Shown here in pieces: positions 1-7,760 of a stretch of 64,000 bases of DNA. Position 1 is the first letter of the stretch. Each line of letters starts with the position of its first letter. A model generated the notes under the pieces. It did not search any database. It saw only the letters and a program-made list of their open reading frames with translations, and was not told the DNA's origin. The DNA is from Candidatus Saccharibacteria bacterium oral taxon 955. Its GTDB lineage: Bacteria > Patescibacteriota > Saccharimonadia > Saccharimonadales > Saccharimonadaceae. The translations under genes were made by a program, and so were the position numbers. The stretch spans positions 806,001-870,000 of the forward strand of contig CP047918.1 of the NCBI GenBank assembly GCA_010202265.1, read 5' to 3'.

Positions 1-611
1 ACCTCTCCGCCTCGCTCGACACTGCGTAAACCTAATGTTATCGTCTGACCTATTGCCGACTGTGCGTCCTTAAAACCTAGTTGTGTAGCGTACTCTTCTG
101 GTATGATAATCTCGCCCGATTTTGGCATAAAATCCTGCAACTTACCAGCCGCCAACTCTGCTCTAGTTTTATCGGCCTTTATCGCTATCTCGAGCGCAAA
201 TTTCTTACCATTGCCAGAACTCTGAGCATAAGCTACGCCGGCGGTCGAATAAGCCGGAGTTGCAGTTTTTACGTGAGGAACCTTTCTCAACTTATCTAGA
301 TCAGAGTCACCCATTAAATACTTACTTCGTGTACTCGCATTTTTCTTTTCGTCAGCGGTGTCTTCCGACTTGCCGTATTCCGGTAGCTTCTCGCTCTTTC
401 CTGATTCAACTTTTTTATTTACCATAACCACTTTTTTATCACCAGCTGCGTCGATCATGCTATTTGTATAAAGTCGACCGCCTTCGCCAGCCATCATCGC
501 AAGACTAATAGTCAGCGAACCGACCGATATAGCCAGGGCAGTTAGTAGGGTGCGACCCTTGGCGTGCTGCAAGTTGCGACCTGCACGCTTGATAATATCG
601 ATTCTTCTCAT
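1..611 (-). CDS. ABC transporter permease, FtsX/MacB type (partial, 3' end outside window)
   Basis: The gene reads leftward off the window edge; the first 203 codons are visible. The start ATG at 611 follows an AAGGAG Shine-Dalgarno. The product opens with a basic segment (RRIDIIKRAGRNL) and one hydrophobic helix at about residues 24-41, followed by a long extracytoplasmic region. This is the usual start of an FtsX/MacB-fold permease with a MacB_PCD-like domain. Such permeases work with a separate ATPase to move peptides, lipids or antibiotics, or to signal across the membrane. The ATPase is not in the visible part, so the substrate cannot be named. A 25-bp palindrome lies just upstream (639-663). 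Family is fairly sure, specific function unknown. Confidence 0.75.
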   Translation of the reverse strand, partial: MRRIDIIKRAGRNLQHAKGRTLLTALAISVGSLTISLAMMAGEGGRLYTNSMIDAAGDKKVVMVNKKVESGKSEKLPEYGKSEDTADEKKNASTRSKYLMGDSDLDKLRKVPHVKTATPAYSTAGVAYAQSSGNGKKFALEIAIKADKTRAELAAGKLQDFMPKSGEIIIPEEYATQLGFKDAQSAIGQTITLGLRSVERGGE

Positions 612-638
612 GTATTATTTACTCCTTATTATGTGATC

Positions 639-663
639 TAGTACTATGTTATACAAGGTACTA
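639..663. promoter_or_regulatory. Imperfect 25-bp palindrome, probable repressor operator
   Basis: Arms TAGTAC and GTACTA enclose a second symmetric pair TGT-N3-ACA. It lies 28-52 bases upstream of the permease start at 611, where a promoter would be expected. Nested dyads of this kind upstream of ABC transporters resemble PadR-family sites. That assignment is inference, and no PadR gene is visible in the window. Confidence 0.5.
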
Positions 664-775
664 TATAAAGTCAAGATCTTTTTATTAATTTTTTTACACA
701 CCAAAAATAAATGAGGTTAATAAATATTTATCTAACCTCATTTATTGCACTTTTATAAATAAATCTAAGTCAACG

Positions 776-1426
776 CTAGCGTTTAATTTCAACTCCGCCC
801 ATGACAATAGAGCCATCAATATATAGGATTGGGTTATTCTTTCCTTCTTCTGGTCGTGTGTTGTCTTCGATACCGCCTAAGAATAATGTTGCTCGATTCT
901 TAACAATCACATTGTCTGGAACGCGTACCTCTACGCCGCCCATCATTACAAATACATTGATCGATGCCTCTTTTTTGATGGTCGCTCGGGATAGATCTAA
1001 CTCTACGCCGCCCATTACTGAGGTAACTCGAGAGCTGGTATAGTCACTGGAATTATTGTGTATAGACGTACCAGACCAAAAAGCCGAAACGTCCTCATCT
1101 GACTTGTCTGTATTTCTCCTATTTCGCGACCCGCTCAGGAGCATACTGAGGCCAAGTACCACAACAATCGCAGGGAGTATCATCTGACCTACCTTTATGT
1201 CTGTCAGGTTTAGATTATTCATAAGAATCACTACGCCCATCAGAGCTATAAATATGGTCCACACGTAGTTACGAGGATTATTCATCAATATAAGTCCGGC
1301 TGCGATGATAAGTCCTACTGGCCACCAAGCGCTTAACAACTCCCTGGCGCCAAACGCATTAGTGTTACCGATGAAAAGAGCGACCCCTAAGGCGATAATT
1401 GCAAGTGCTGTAATATTACGTTTCAT
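776..1426 (-). CDS. LiaF-like membrane protein with C-terminal toastrack-type domain
   Basis: 216 aa. Four hydrophobic segments lie at about residues 5-24, 29-48, 52-70 and 80-98 (DUF5668/LiaI-LiaF-like N terminus). A soluble C-terminal domain (about 115-216) repeats a GGVE/GGIE signature four times (MGGVELDL, MGGVEVRV, LGGIEDN, MGGVEIKR), as in the LiaF_C/DUF4097 beta-solenoid group. LiaF homologues modulate envelope-stress two-component systems in Firmicutes; here no LiaRS genes are adjacent, so that role is only suggested. A TGATAAGAT extended -10 box (1433-1438) ends six bases before the ATG, so the transcript is probably leaderless. It stands alone between the permease and a methyltransferase. 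Confidence 0.75.
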   Translation of the reverse strand: MKRNITALAIIALGVALFIGNTNAFGARELLSAWWPVGLIIAAGLILMNNPRNYVWTIFIALMGVVILMNNLNLTDIKVGQMILPAIVVVLGLSMLLSGSRNRRNTDKSDEDVSAFWSGTSIHNNSSDYTSSRVTSVMGGVELDLSRATIKKEASINVFVMMGGVEVRVPDNVIVKNRATLFLGGIEDNTRPEEGKNNPILYIDGSIVMGGVEIKR

Positions 1427-1430
1427 AGTC

Positions 1431-2063
1431 TTATCTTATCACTGCAAGACTCTTTTGTATACGCAACGATCGAGAGTTAGCGGCTAGCCACTCATCAACC
1501 GCACAGGCGGTACCTGGCAAAGCTTCATTGGCGTAATCATCAACGACGATAATCGCGTCTTTGGTTAGGTGTGGCGTAATAACTCGCAGAGAATCTCTAA
1601 TTGACTGATAATAATCACCATCCAAAAACGCAAACATCACCCGTTCTGGGATGTCGTCAACAGTTAAGTCACGAAACCAAGCCTTATGTACGGTCGGCGT
1701 CGGCAAACCTGCTTTTTTGAAATTATCATAGAATTGTCTTTTTGTCGCACATAACTCACCCTCAACAAACTGCACGCCAAGCGGACTTTCATCTTGAGCC
1801 ACTTTTGGCGGAAGACCAGCAAACGAGTCATATACATGAAACTCAACATCCGCATTATAAGCATCAAGCAGGCGTCGAATAAACAATGACGTCGTGCCAA
1901 CGTAACAACCTAGCTCAACTACAGATCCAACAACGCCTTTTTGCAATTGCTCCTCAAGTAGCAAAAGGATGGTTCGAAGCTCTCCCGCATCGACTTGATC
2001 AGAAATAATTGGATACTTCTGGAGAAGCTCATCTGTTTTTGTACATTTATATTGTAGACTCAT
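1431..2063 (-). CDS. TylF/MycF-family SAM-dependent methyltransferase
   Basis: 210 aa, close to the family's usual size. Motif I is ELGCYVG (residues 50-56). The acidic metal and substrate motifs of the family are FLDGDYY (146-152) and VVDDYA (173-178). The family O-methylates sugar hydroxyls in macrolide and other glycans with SAM and Mg2+. Given the polysaccharide genes in this window, a surface-sugar target is plausible but not shown. The ATG at 2063 follows a TATAGT box by six bases, with no Shine-Dalgarno, so leaderless expression is likely. The gene ends four bases before the LiaF-like start. Confidence 0.75.
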   Translation of the reverse strand: MSLQYKCTKTDELLQKYPIISDQVDAGELRTILLLLEEQLQKGVVGSVVELGCYVGTTSLFIRRLLDAYNADVEFHVYDSFAGLPPKVAQDESPLGVQFVEGELCATKRQFYDNFKKAGLPTPTVHKAWFRDLTVDDIPERVMFAFLDGDYYQSIRDSLRVITPHLTKDAIIVVDDYANEALPGTACAVDEWLAANSRSLRIQKSLAVIR

Positions 2064-2135
2064 AGCTTAACTATACCTTACCATTATTCAAATCATGCTT
2101 CTCATAAAGCATATTGACGAACTTACAAGACCCCA

Positions 2136-2384
2136 TCAGGCAGTCGATGAAGCTACCATTGTATTATCTACCTCAAATACTTTATGTTTTGAGGTCGCGC
2201 CGCGCACCAATTTTACCTTTGACGGTGCCACACCAAAGTATTTTGCCAATAGCTTTGCCGCCACCACATTCGCTCGCCCTTCAATGGCCGGAGCCTTGGC
2301 GTATACCGTCAGCGAACCATCATCGTTTGCTATCACCTCTTCACGATGGCGGGAGTTGGGCTTGAGATGGACGGAGATTTTCAT
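2136..2384 (-). CDS. DUF167 (YggU-type) small protein
   Basis: 82 aa from ATG 2384, which has an AGGA ribosome-binding site. A longer reading frame back to 2465 has no supporting signal. The sequence shows the DUF167 pattern: MKISVHLKPNS near the start, then AIEGRANVVAAKLLAKYFGV followed by VKLVRGATSKHK. The fold is a small alpha/beta domain conserved across bacteria and eukaryotes, without a firmly established function. Confidence 0.8.
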   Translation of the reverse strand: MKISVHLKPNSRHREEVIANDDGSLTVYAKAPAIEGRANVVAAKLLAKYFGVAPSKVKLVRGATSKHKVFEVDNTMVASSTA

Positions 2385-2540
2385 GATTAATATCCTGTAG
2401 GAATTATCTATTACCTTTCCTTTAGACCTATTATACCCCCTTAAGCCGAGCCTTACGTATTGCAAATAGGCAACGTAAAGTTGCTCGCCAAGACACTAAA
2501 ATTACGCTATGCTATTAGAAAATAAATGAAAGGGCGCCAA

Positions 2541-3146
2541 ATGATTTTTGCAAAAAAACTTAAACAATTACGTCAACAAGCTGGTTGGTCACAAGAGCAA
2601 CTAGCCGATCGACTCAACGTTACGCGACAAGCAGTTGCTAAATGGGAACGAGGTGCTGGCTTTCCAGATATAGACAACGTGCAAGTGCTAGCAAAATTAT
2701 TTAACACTAGTGTGGACGAGCTACTTGACTACACACGAGCAGGACTGGCTTCGGCTATGCGCGAACCTCTTGATCTTGACGCCTACCCGACAGATACGAA
2801 AGGATATTCAGCATCCGACCTGGCAGTTGCAGACAAATTTGCCGACGCCGACAAAATTGAATCGCTAAATCGTCACAGACGACTAACGTGGTGGCAAAAA
2901 ATCATCGACTTTTTCGTAGGAGCTGGAACGCTTGATGTGGCTTTTTCCGGCGAAGCCATTGGACAACTTAAAGGCGACAGACGCTATTATCTGGTTGAAA
3001 AATCTGGTCGCTCATGGATCGTCGAAGTTACAAAGACATACATTGAACGACGTGAACTAGCCGAGGCCTTCCCTCGCAAAGAATTAGTGGTTGGTGATTA
3101 TATGTATCGGCGAAGCGGGTTTGTTGTAAACCCAAAGAGAAAGTAA
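2541..3146 (+). CDS. XRE-family helix-turn-helix regulator
   Basis: 201 aa from ATG 2541; an upstream in-frame ATG at 2526 lacks a ribosome-binding site, whereas 2541 has AAAGGG eight bases ahead. Residues 1-60 are a Cro/C1 HTH (WSQEQLADRLNVTRQAVAKW), the form common in Gram-positive regulators beginning MIFAxKLxxLR. The C-terminal half contains a WWQKIIDFFVGAGTLD segment and a beta-rich tail (YYLVEKSGRSWIVEV) that I do not recognise. It converges on hsdR (4-bp gap). It could regulate the restriction island, but nothing in the sequence proves this. Confidence 0.75.
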   Translation: MIFAKKLKQLRQQAGWSQEQLADRLNVTRQAVAKWERGAGFPDIDNVQVLAKLFNTSVDELLDYTRAGLASAMREPLDLDAYPTDTKGYSASDLAVADKFADADKIESLNRHRRLTWWQKIIDFFVGAGTLDVAFSGEAIGQLKGDRRYYLVEKSGRSWIVEVTKTYIERRELAEAFPRKELVVGDYMYRRSGFVVNPKRK

Positions 3147-3150
3147 TAAA

Positions 3151-6100
3151 TTAATCGAGCAAACTCGCTCCGCCAGCATCATATACGGCACGCTTCTGAC
3201 TCCACTCGTTACCATAACGCTTAGCTTGCTCCAATACCATGTCAGTTGCCAATACCTGTTGATCTGGCGGGTAGCCATATTTTGCCAACGTCTTTTTGAC
3301 GTTAACTTTCAGTTTTGCCTGAACATTTTTACGCTCCGCCCAGTCAATCGTAGCATCACGACGCACTTGCTCTAATAATACTTTTGCAATATCACGCAGC
3401 TGCGCATCACCCAGTACTTCGCGGGCACTGCCATTTTCAACCAGCGCATCATAGAAGATAGCCTCATCCTCGCTTAGGCCATCAACTACACCATTCTCAA
3501 CAGTTTGGCGCACTTGCTGTCCGATATTGATTAGCTCCTCAATTACCTGCGCCGCCTCAATCGTCCCGTTTCTATAGCGGGTCAAGGCTTGATTAAGCAA
3601 GTCAGAGAACTTGGTGTCCTTGGCATAGTTTCGCGAAAATCGTAGTTTAATTTCATCAGCGAGCAGCTTTTGCAGGGCTTCCACCGCCAAATTCTTGCGC
3701 TCCATGTTACGAATTTCCGCCAAAAACTCATCGCTTAAAATTGACAGTTCCGGCTTTTCTAATCCCGCCGCCTCAAATACATCAACCACACCCACTGGCG
3801 CAATTGCTTTATCAACAATTTGTTTTAGCGCACTGCGGTACTCAGCATCAGTCACCACCGCTGAGCTCGACACTTTCTCCAGCCGGGCTTTCACCGCCTG
3901 AAACAGCGCCACTTCTTCGCGAATTTTCAGCGCCTCAGGCCTCGGCATCGCCAGCGCGAATGCTTTACTCAGTTCCAAAACGTGCTGCTTCAACCGCTTC
4001 TCACCATCTTCCAACCCTAAAATATATTCCTCGGCATCCAAAATAATTTGCAGTTGATGGCTAGTTGGTGCGGTAAAATATCGCTGATAATCAAAGTTAC
4101 CAAATAAATCGCACACCACTTCATAACGCATCTGCATCTGCGCCACCGCTTCAGCAATATCAAGCTGCGGTGCGCCCTGCCCACCACTTCGCGTATAGTC
4201 AGAAATAGCATCGCGTAGCGCCCCTGCCACACCCAGATAGTCAACTACCAAGCCACCAGTTTTACCCGGAAACACTCGGTTGACTCGTGCAATTGCCTGC
4301 ATCAAATTATGCCCTTTGAGCGGTTTATCCAGATACATGGTGTGCATATTCGGCACATCAAATCCCGTCAGCCACATGTCGCACACAATCACGAGCTCAA
4401 GCGGATCATTCGGGTCCTTGATGCGCTTTTCGATCGCCTTTACTCGCTGCTTGTTACGAATATGCGGCTGCAGGTAGTCGGGGTCGCTAGCACTACCGGT
4501 AATAATCACCTTTATCACACCGCATGCGTCATCGTCACTATGCCAATCGGGGCGATACGCCACGATTCTTTCATACAAATCAGCCGCGATACCGCGACTC
4601 ATCGTTACAATCATGCCCTTGCCACTCAGCACATCTTGACGAGCTTCAAAGTGCTCAATGATATCCAAGGCGATAGTATTCAGCCGCTCACTATTACCGA
4701 CGATGGCTTCTTTTTGTGCATACTCGGCCTTCAGCGCATCCTGACGGCTCAATTCTTCGCCTTCCAGCAAATCATCAACTTCCTTATCTAGCCACTGCCG
4801 TGTCGCCTCATCCATATTCAAATCAACCAGCCGACTCTCATAATAAATCGGCACCGTTGCACCATCTTTCACCGCCTGCTCGACGTCATAAATATCGATA
4901 TAGTCGCCAAACACTGCTGGCGTTGACTTATCGTCCGTTTCAATCGGCGTACCCGTAAAGCCAATGTAGCTCGCGCCCGGCAAGGCATCGCGCATATACT
5001 TGGCGTAACCATACACCAGCTGAGCATCACTGGCTCGGACATGCGCCTTCAAGCCATACTGGCTACGGTGCGCCTCATCCGCCATCACGATGACATTGCG
5101 TCGATCGGTCAAAACTGGTAATTTATCCTCGTCATCCTCAGGCGAGAATTTTTGGATTGTCGTGAAGATAATTCCGCCTGCTTCGCGCTGCAACAGCTTC
5201 CTGAGCTCACTGCGTGAATCAGCTTGCTTTGGATCTTCCCCCAGTAGTTCGCGACAGGCGCTAAACGTACCGAATAATTGACCATCAAGATCATTACGAT
5301 CCGTCACCACCACGATGGTTGGGTTATGCAAATCGCGCGACTTCATCAGCTTGCCAGTATAAAACACCATACTCAAGCTCTTGCCCGACCCTTGCGTATG
5401 CCAAACCACACCAGCCCGTTGGTCACCGCGTTCACCGCTGGCTACTAGAGTCCTATCCAATGCCTTATTCACCACCCAATATTGATGGTAAGCAGCAACT
5501 TTCTTGATCAATTTGTCACCATCACCACGCTCAAATACGATAAAATTCTGCACCATATCCAGCAAGCGCTCAGGCGTGCACGCACCACGCAGCAGCACTT
5601 CCAGCATTGGCACATTGCCAACCTCCTTCTCGCCATCAATCGTCTTCCACGGCATCATTCGTTCCAGTGGGCTGGTGATCGTGCCCATTTCCGCTTCTAG
5701 TCCATCACTGGTGACACACAGTTCATTGGACCGAAACAAGTCGCTAATCTCGCGCTTATACGTCTGGATTTGCTGATACGCCGCTACTAAATCCGCCTTC
5801 GTATCGGCCGCATTTTTTAGTTCAATCACCACCAGGGGTAGTCCATTTACAAACAGCACAATATCCGGCCGGCGATTATAATCACCTTGCAGAACCGTCA
5901 GCTGATTCACCGCCGCAAAATCGTTGTTTTTTGGCGAGGTAAAATCAACCACCCGCACGATATCGTGTTTCACTTCACTACTTGGTGCGCGATACTCTAC
6001 TGGCACACCAGCCATCAGCAGTTGATGAAACTCGTGGTTATTCTCGATCAAGCTCGGTTTGCTAATCTGCGTTAACCGCCGCATCGCTTCCTTCAAGGCT

Positions 6101-6282
6101 AGCTCTGGAATATGCGGATTGAGCCGCGCCAAAGCACTACGCAACCGCTCCGGCAACACCACCTGCCGTAACTCACGCTCAACCGCAACACCATCCGGAC
6201 CAATATCCGGCCCATGCAAAATTTGCCAGCCGAGATTAGACAGGATATCAAGCGTGTATTGTTCGATTTTATCTTCGGTCAT
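3151..6282 (-). CDS. hsdR: Type I restriction enzyme R subunit (endonuclease/translocase)
   Basis: 1043 aa, full length for HsdR. The N-terminal PD-(D/E)XK nuclease shows D140 and E154-L-K156 in IVLFVNGLPLVVIELK. The SF2 motor shows Walker A GSGKS (298-302) and DEAH box (402-405), followed by helicase motifs such as GFTGTP and, later, ARVNRVFPGK. It pairs with HsdM and HsdS to cut unmodified foreign DNA after translocation. The ATG at 6282 has a GGAAAAG ribosome-binding site. It is separated from hsdM-rhuM-KAP-hsdS by an inserted toxin-antitoxin-like pair and an RNA gene, and has its own upstream region. It appears intact. Confidence 0.95.
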   Translation of the reverse strand: MTEDKIEQYTLDILSNLGWQILHGPDIGPDGVAVERELRQVVLPERLRSALARLNPHIPELALKEAMRRLTQISKPSLIENNHEFHQLLMAGVPVEYRAPSSEVKHDIVRVVDFTSPKNNDFAAVNQLTVLQGDYNRRPDIVLFVNGLPLVVIELKNAADTKADLVAAYQQIQTYKREISDLFRSNELCVTSDGLEAEMGTITSPLERMMPWKTIDGEKEVGNVPMLEVLLRGACTPERLLDMVQNFIVFERGDGDKLIKKVAAYHQYWVVNKALDRTLVASGERGDQRAGVVWHTQGSGKSLSMVFYTGKLMKSRDLHNPTIVVVTDRNDLDGQLFGTFSACRELLGEDPKQADSRSELRKLLQREAGGIIFTTIQKFSPEDDEDKLPVLTDRRNVIVMADEAHRSQYGLKAHVRASDAQLVYGYAKYMRDALPGASYIGFTGTPIETDDKSTPAVFGDYIDIYDVEQAVKDGATVPIYYESRLVDLNMDEATRQWLDKEVDDLLEGEELSRQDALKAEYAQKEAIVGNSERLNTIALDIIEHFEARQDVLSGKGMIVTMSRGIAADLYERIVAYRPDWHSDDDACGVIKVIITGSASDPDYLQPHIRNKQRVKAIEKRIKDPNDPLELVIVCDMWLTGFDVPNMHTMYLDKPLKGHNLMQAIARVNRVFPGKTGGLVVDYLGVAGALRDAISDYTRSGGQGAPQLDIAEAVAQMQMRYEVVCDLFGNFDYQRYFTAPTSHQLQIILDAEEYILGLEDGEKRLKQHVLELSKAFALAMPRPEALKIREEVALFQAVKARLEKVSSSAVVTDAEYRSALKQIVDKAIAPVGVVDVFEAAGLEKPELSILSDEFLAEIRNMERKNLAVEALQKLLADEIKLRFSRNYAKDTKFSDLLNQALTRYRNGTIEAAQVIEELINIGQQVRQTVENGVVDGLSEDEAIFYDALVENGSAREVLGDAQLRDIAKVLLEQVRRDATIDWAERKNVQAKLKVNVKKTLAKYGYPPDQQVLATDMVLEQAKRYGNEWSQKRAVYDAGGASLLD

Positions 6283-6359
6283 CGGTACTTTTCCAAAAAT
6301 AATTCTATGTTATGAATAAAGTTCTGAGCCGCTAACACGCAGATCTCCTGGAGTTATTC

Positions 6360-6374
6360 TATCATAAAATGATA
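6360..6374. promoter_or_regulatory. Short palindrome upstream of hsdR
   Basis: Perfect inverted repeat TATCAT-AAA-ATGATA, 78-92 bases upstream of the hsdR start and near TATGAT/TAGAAT sequences that could be a minus-strand -10. It may be an operator. The rest of the 6283-6540 stretch holds nothing else I can name. Confidence 0.25.
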
Positions 6375-6541
6375 ACACCTTGACCACGGATACAATCTCG
6401 ACCCCTAATACTATTACACCTTTCATATTGTAAACACCCCACTCACTTGTCATAGTCTAGTCTAGGAGATACGTCTAACTATTACTTAGTCTCGACAAAA
6501 GATAGAAAAAACACCATTATTCTCACGTGTTGACATAGACA

Positions 6542-6571
6542 TTGACATATTGTATTAGTTTATGATATACT
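6542..6571 (+). promoter_or_regulatory. Strong sigma-70 type promoter of the small RNA
   Basis: -35 TTGACA at 6542-6547, 18-bp spacer, and extended -10 TGATATACT with TATACT at 6566-6571. The predicted start is about 6578. A second TTGACA lies about 12 bp further upstream. It is one of the two best matches to a consensus promoter in the window. Confidence 0.7.
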
Positions 6572-6577
6572 GGAAGC

Positions 6578-6670
6578 GTGTTCGTGGGGCTTGCCCTAGA
6601 ACCGACCAAGGTGAAATCTCCTAAGTCTGGAAGCGAACACACCAAAGAACGTCCTCAGGGGCGTTTTTTA
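6578..6670 (+). ncRNA. Unidentified small structured RNA, about 90 nt
   Basis: It begins at the predicted start of the strong promoter at 6542-6571. The first seven bases GTGTTCG pair perfectly with CGAACAC at 6634-6640, closing a domain that contains a GGGGCTTGCCC hairpin and an AAGGTGAAATCTCC segment. Immediately after comes an intrinsic terminator. It lacks the SRP RNA apical motif, tmRNA features and any riboswitch core I recognise. A GTG reading frame starts at the same base but runs through the terminator into the antisense of the next gene, so an RNA gene is the better reading. It lies between hsdR and a toxin-antitoxin-like pair, which suggests a defence-linked role (inference). Confidence 0.5.
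6648..6670 (+). terminator. Intrinsic terminator of the small RNA
   Basis: Stem AACGTCC/GGGCGTT (one G-U pair) with loop TCAG, followed by six T. It ends inside the 3' end of the convergent minus-strand gene at 6668-7057. Confidence 0.7.
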
Positions 6671-7057
6671 GTACTTCATTATACTCATAAAGTAATGCTT
6701 GCCCTTTTCGCCAATCTTCCGCGTCACAACACGCACTCGTACACTATCCTTTCCGACGCGTGCTTCGAGCGCATAGTACGTTACTTTTACTTTTTTACCG
6801 TTCATCATCTCCCGGCGCGTGCGAATTTCGACCTCTTCAATACAATTGTTAATAACAGGAGCAATAAGAGGCACAAGTACTAGACGATTAAAAATTGCCT
6901 TAGTCTCACGACGATGCTTCCCCTTAAAAATTAGGTGTTTAAAGCCCGACACATTAAAGTGCACCTTTTCGCCAATTGCCTCTGAGTAGATAGGTCGCAG
7001 TTTGGTATATTCGCTACGATATTTCGCTATCAAATGTTTGGTTGGCAGATGCTCCAT
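6668..7057 (-). CDS. Small basic protein, possible BECR-fold (RelE/colicin-like) nuclease toxin
   Basis: 129 aa, strongly basic. The layout is an N-terminal helix, then HFNVSGFKHLIFKGKHR, then a strand pair (YYALEARVGKDSVRVRVV) ending in HYFMSIMKY. This resembles the phage-associated Barnase-EndoU-ColicinE5/D-RelE-like nucleases in overall plan, with conserved-looking H, K/R and terminal Y residues, but I cannot assign a family securely. It starts five bases after the gene at 7063-7680, with the AAGGA ribosome-binding site inside that gene's last codons, so the two are co-translated. A toxin role is inferred from size, charge and pairing. Its 3' end overlaps the terminator of the convergent small RNA. 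Confidence 0.45.
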   Translation of the reverse strand: MEHLPTKHLIAKYRSEYTKLRPIYSEAIGEKVHFNVSGFKHLIFKGKHRRETKAIFNRLVLVPLIAPVINNCIEEVEIRTRREMMNGKKVKVTYYALEARVGKDSVRVRVVTRKIGEKGKHYFMSIMKY

Positions 7058-7062
7058 ACTTG

Positions 7063-7680
7063 CTACCGGTCCTTATCCTGCTCAATAACTAGAGCCTCAA
7101 GAAATATGGCCAGCCGCTGAACATCAGACTTGGTAACACCCCGGGGCATATAAATACGTGCAGTCTTCCCATTCATTAAGGGGAAAGGGTATGCAATAGC
7201 GTCAATTATAGGAGTATCGTGCCCCTGCTCCTCTACTCTTATTGAGTCTTTCCCGGCAGCCCCAGGAACACCCAACCTCTTTTTTTCACCCCTACATAAC
7301 CTGTTACTATCACTATTGGGAGTTTTGCCACCATTAGAAACCTTTGAAGTGCGCTGTCTTTCCTTAGGATACCACCCAGGATTACTCAAGAAGTTCTTAT
7401 ACCAGCTGATTGCACGCTTGATACGCAATTCATAAGCACGATAACTGGCATCGGTGTAGTCGCCCATTGTAAAGTTTTTGAACCGAGCCATTACATCTTC
7501 TACATCTATATGAGTGATGTCAACCGCACCCCAGTCTTCCGATTCAGTTTTTTCTAACACTTTTACGATTGCCGTTTTTAAGGGTGTAACTACGCCATCC
7601 CTAGACCTACCCTTTGCAACTAGAGAGTCTAGGTATTCTACTAGCCCCGCCGCCGTTCCACTGCCGAGATTATCAGCCAC
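7063..7680 (-). CDS. Hypothetical protein, probable partner (antitoxin-like) of the downstream basic protein
   Basis: 205 aa. The N-terminal half (1-105) is helical, with an integrase SAM-like feel (YRAYELRIKRAISWYKNFL). A low-complexity linker follows. The C-terminal module is PFPLMNGKTARIYMPRGVTKSDVQRLAIFL. A tail of the type 'FPL..G....L.LP..LT..E..RL..FI..L' is one I associate with antitoxin and integrase-like proteins, from memory and not searched. It has a consensus promoter (7719-7747) and the ribosome-binding site GGGAGG. It is first in a two-gene operon inserted between hsdS and hsdR. Function not established. Confidence 0.5.
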   Translation of the reverse strand: MADNLGSGTAAGLVEYLDSLVAKGRSRDGVVTPLKTAIVKVLEKTESEDWGAVDITHIDVEDVMARFKNFTMGDYTDASYRAYELRIKRAISWYKNFLSNPGWYPKERQRTSKVSNGGKTPNSDSNRLCRGEKKRLGVPGAAGKDSIRVEEQGHDTPIIDAIAYPFPLMNGKTARIYMPRGVTKSDVQRLAIFLEALVIEQDKDR

Positions 7681-7718
7681 ATTATACCTCCCTTGGTAAT
7701 TAGTTTATTATTGTATTT

Positions 7719-7747
7719 AGTATATCTCATCCAAAATTTATTGTCAA
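7719..7747 (-). promoter_or_regulatory. Consensus promoter of the toxin-antitoxin-like pair
   Basis: Minus strand: -35 TTGACA (7747-7742), exactly 17-bp spacer, -10 TATACT (7724-7719). The leader of about 30 nt carries GGGAGG before the ATG at 7680. Its strength separates this pair from the hsd operon upstream. Confidence 0.75.
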
Positions 7748-7760
7748 GAACTTTATCTAT

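Noticed and set aside
6578..6670. Small RNA as SRP RNA or tmRNA
   Set aside because: The GGAAG near the 3' side recalls the SRP tetraloop, but the surrounding conserved loop is missing, and no tag-peptide frame or tRNA-like ends exist for tmRNA.
6578..6883. GTG reading frame starting six bases after a strong -10 box, as in leaderless genes
   Set aside because: It runs through an intrinsic terminator and along the antisense of the 6668-7057 gene, and its product lacks any domain-like pattern. An RNA gene explains the stems and terminator better.
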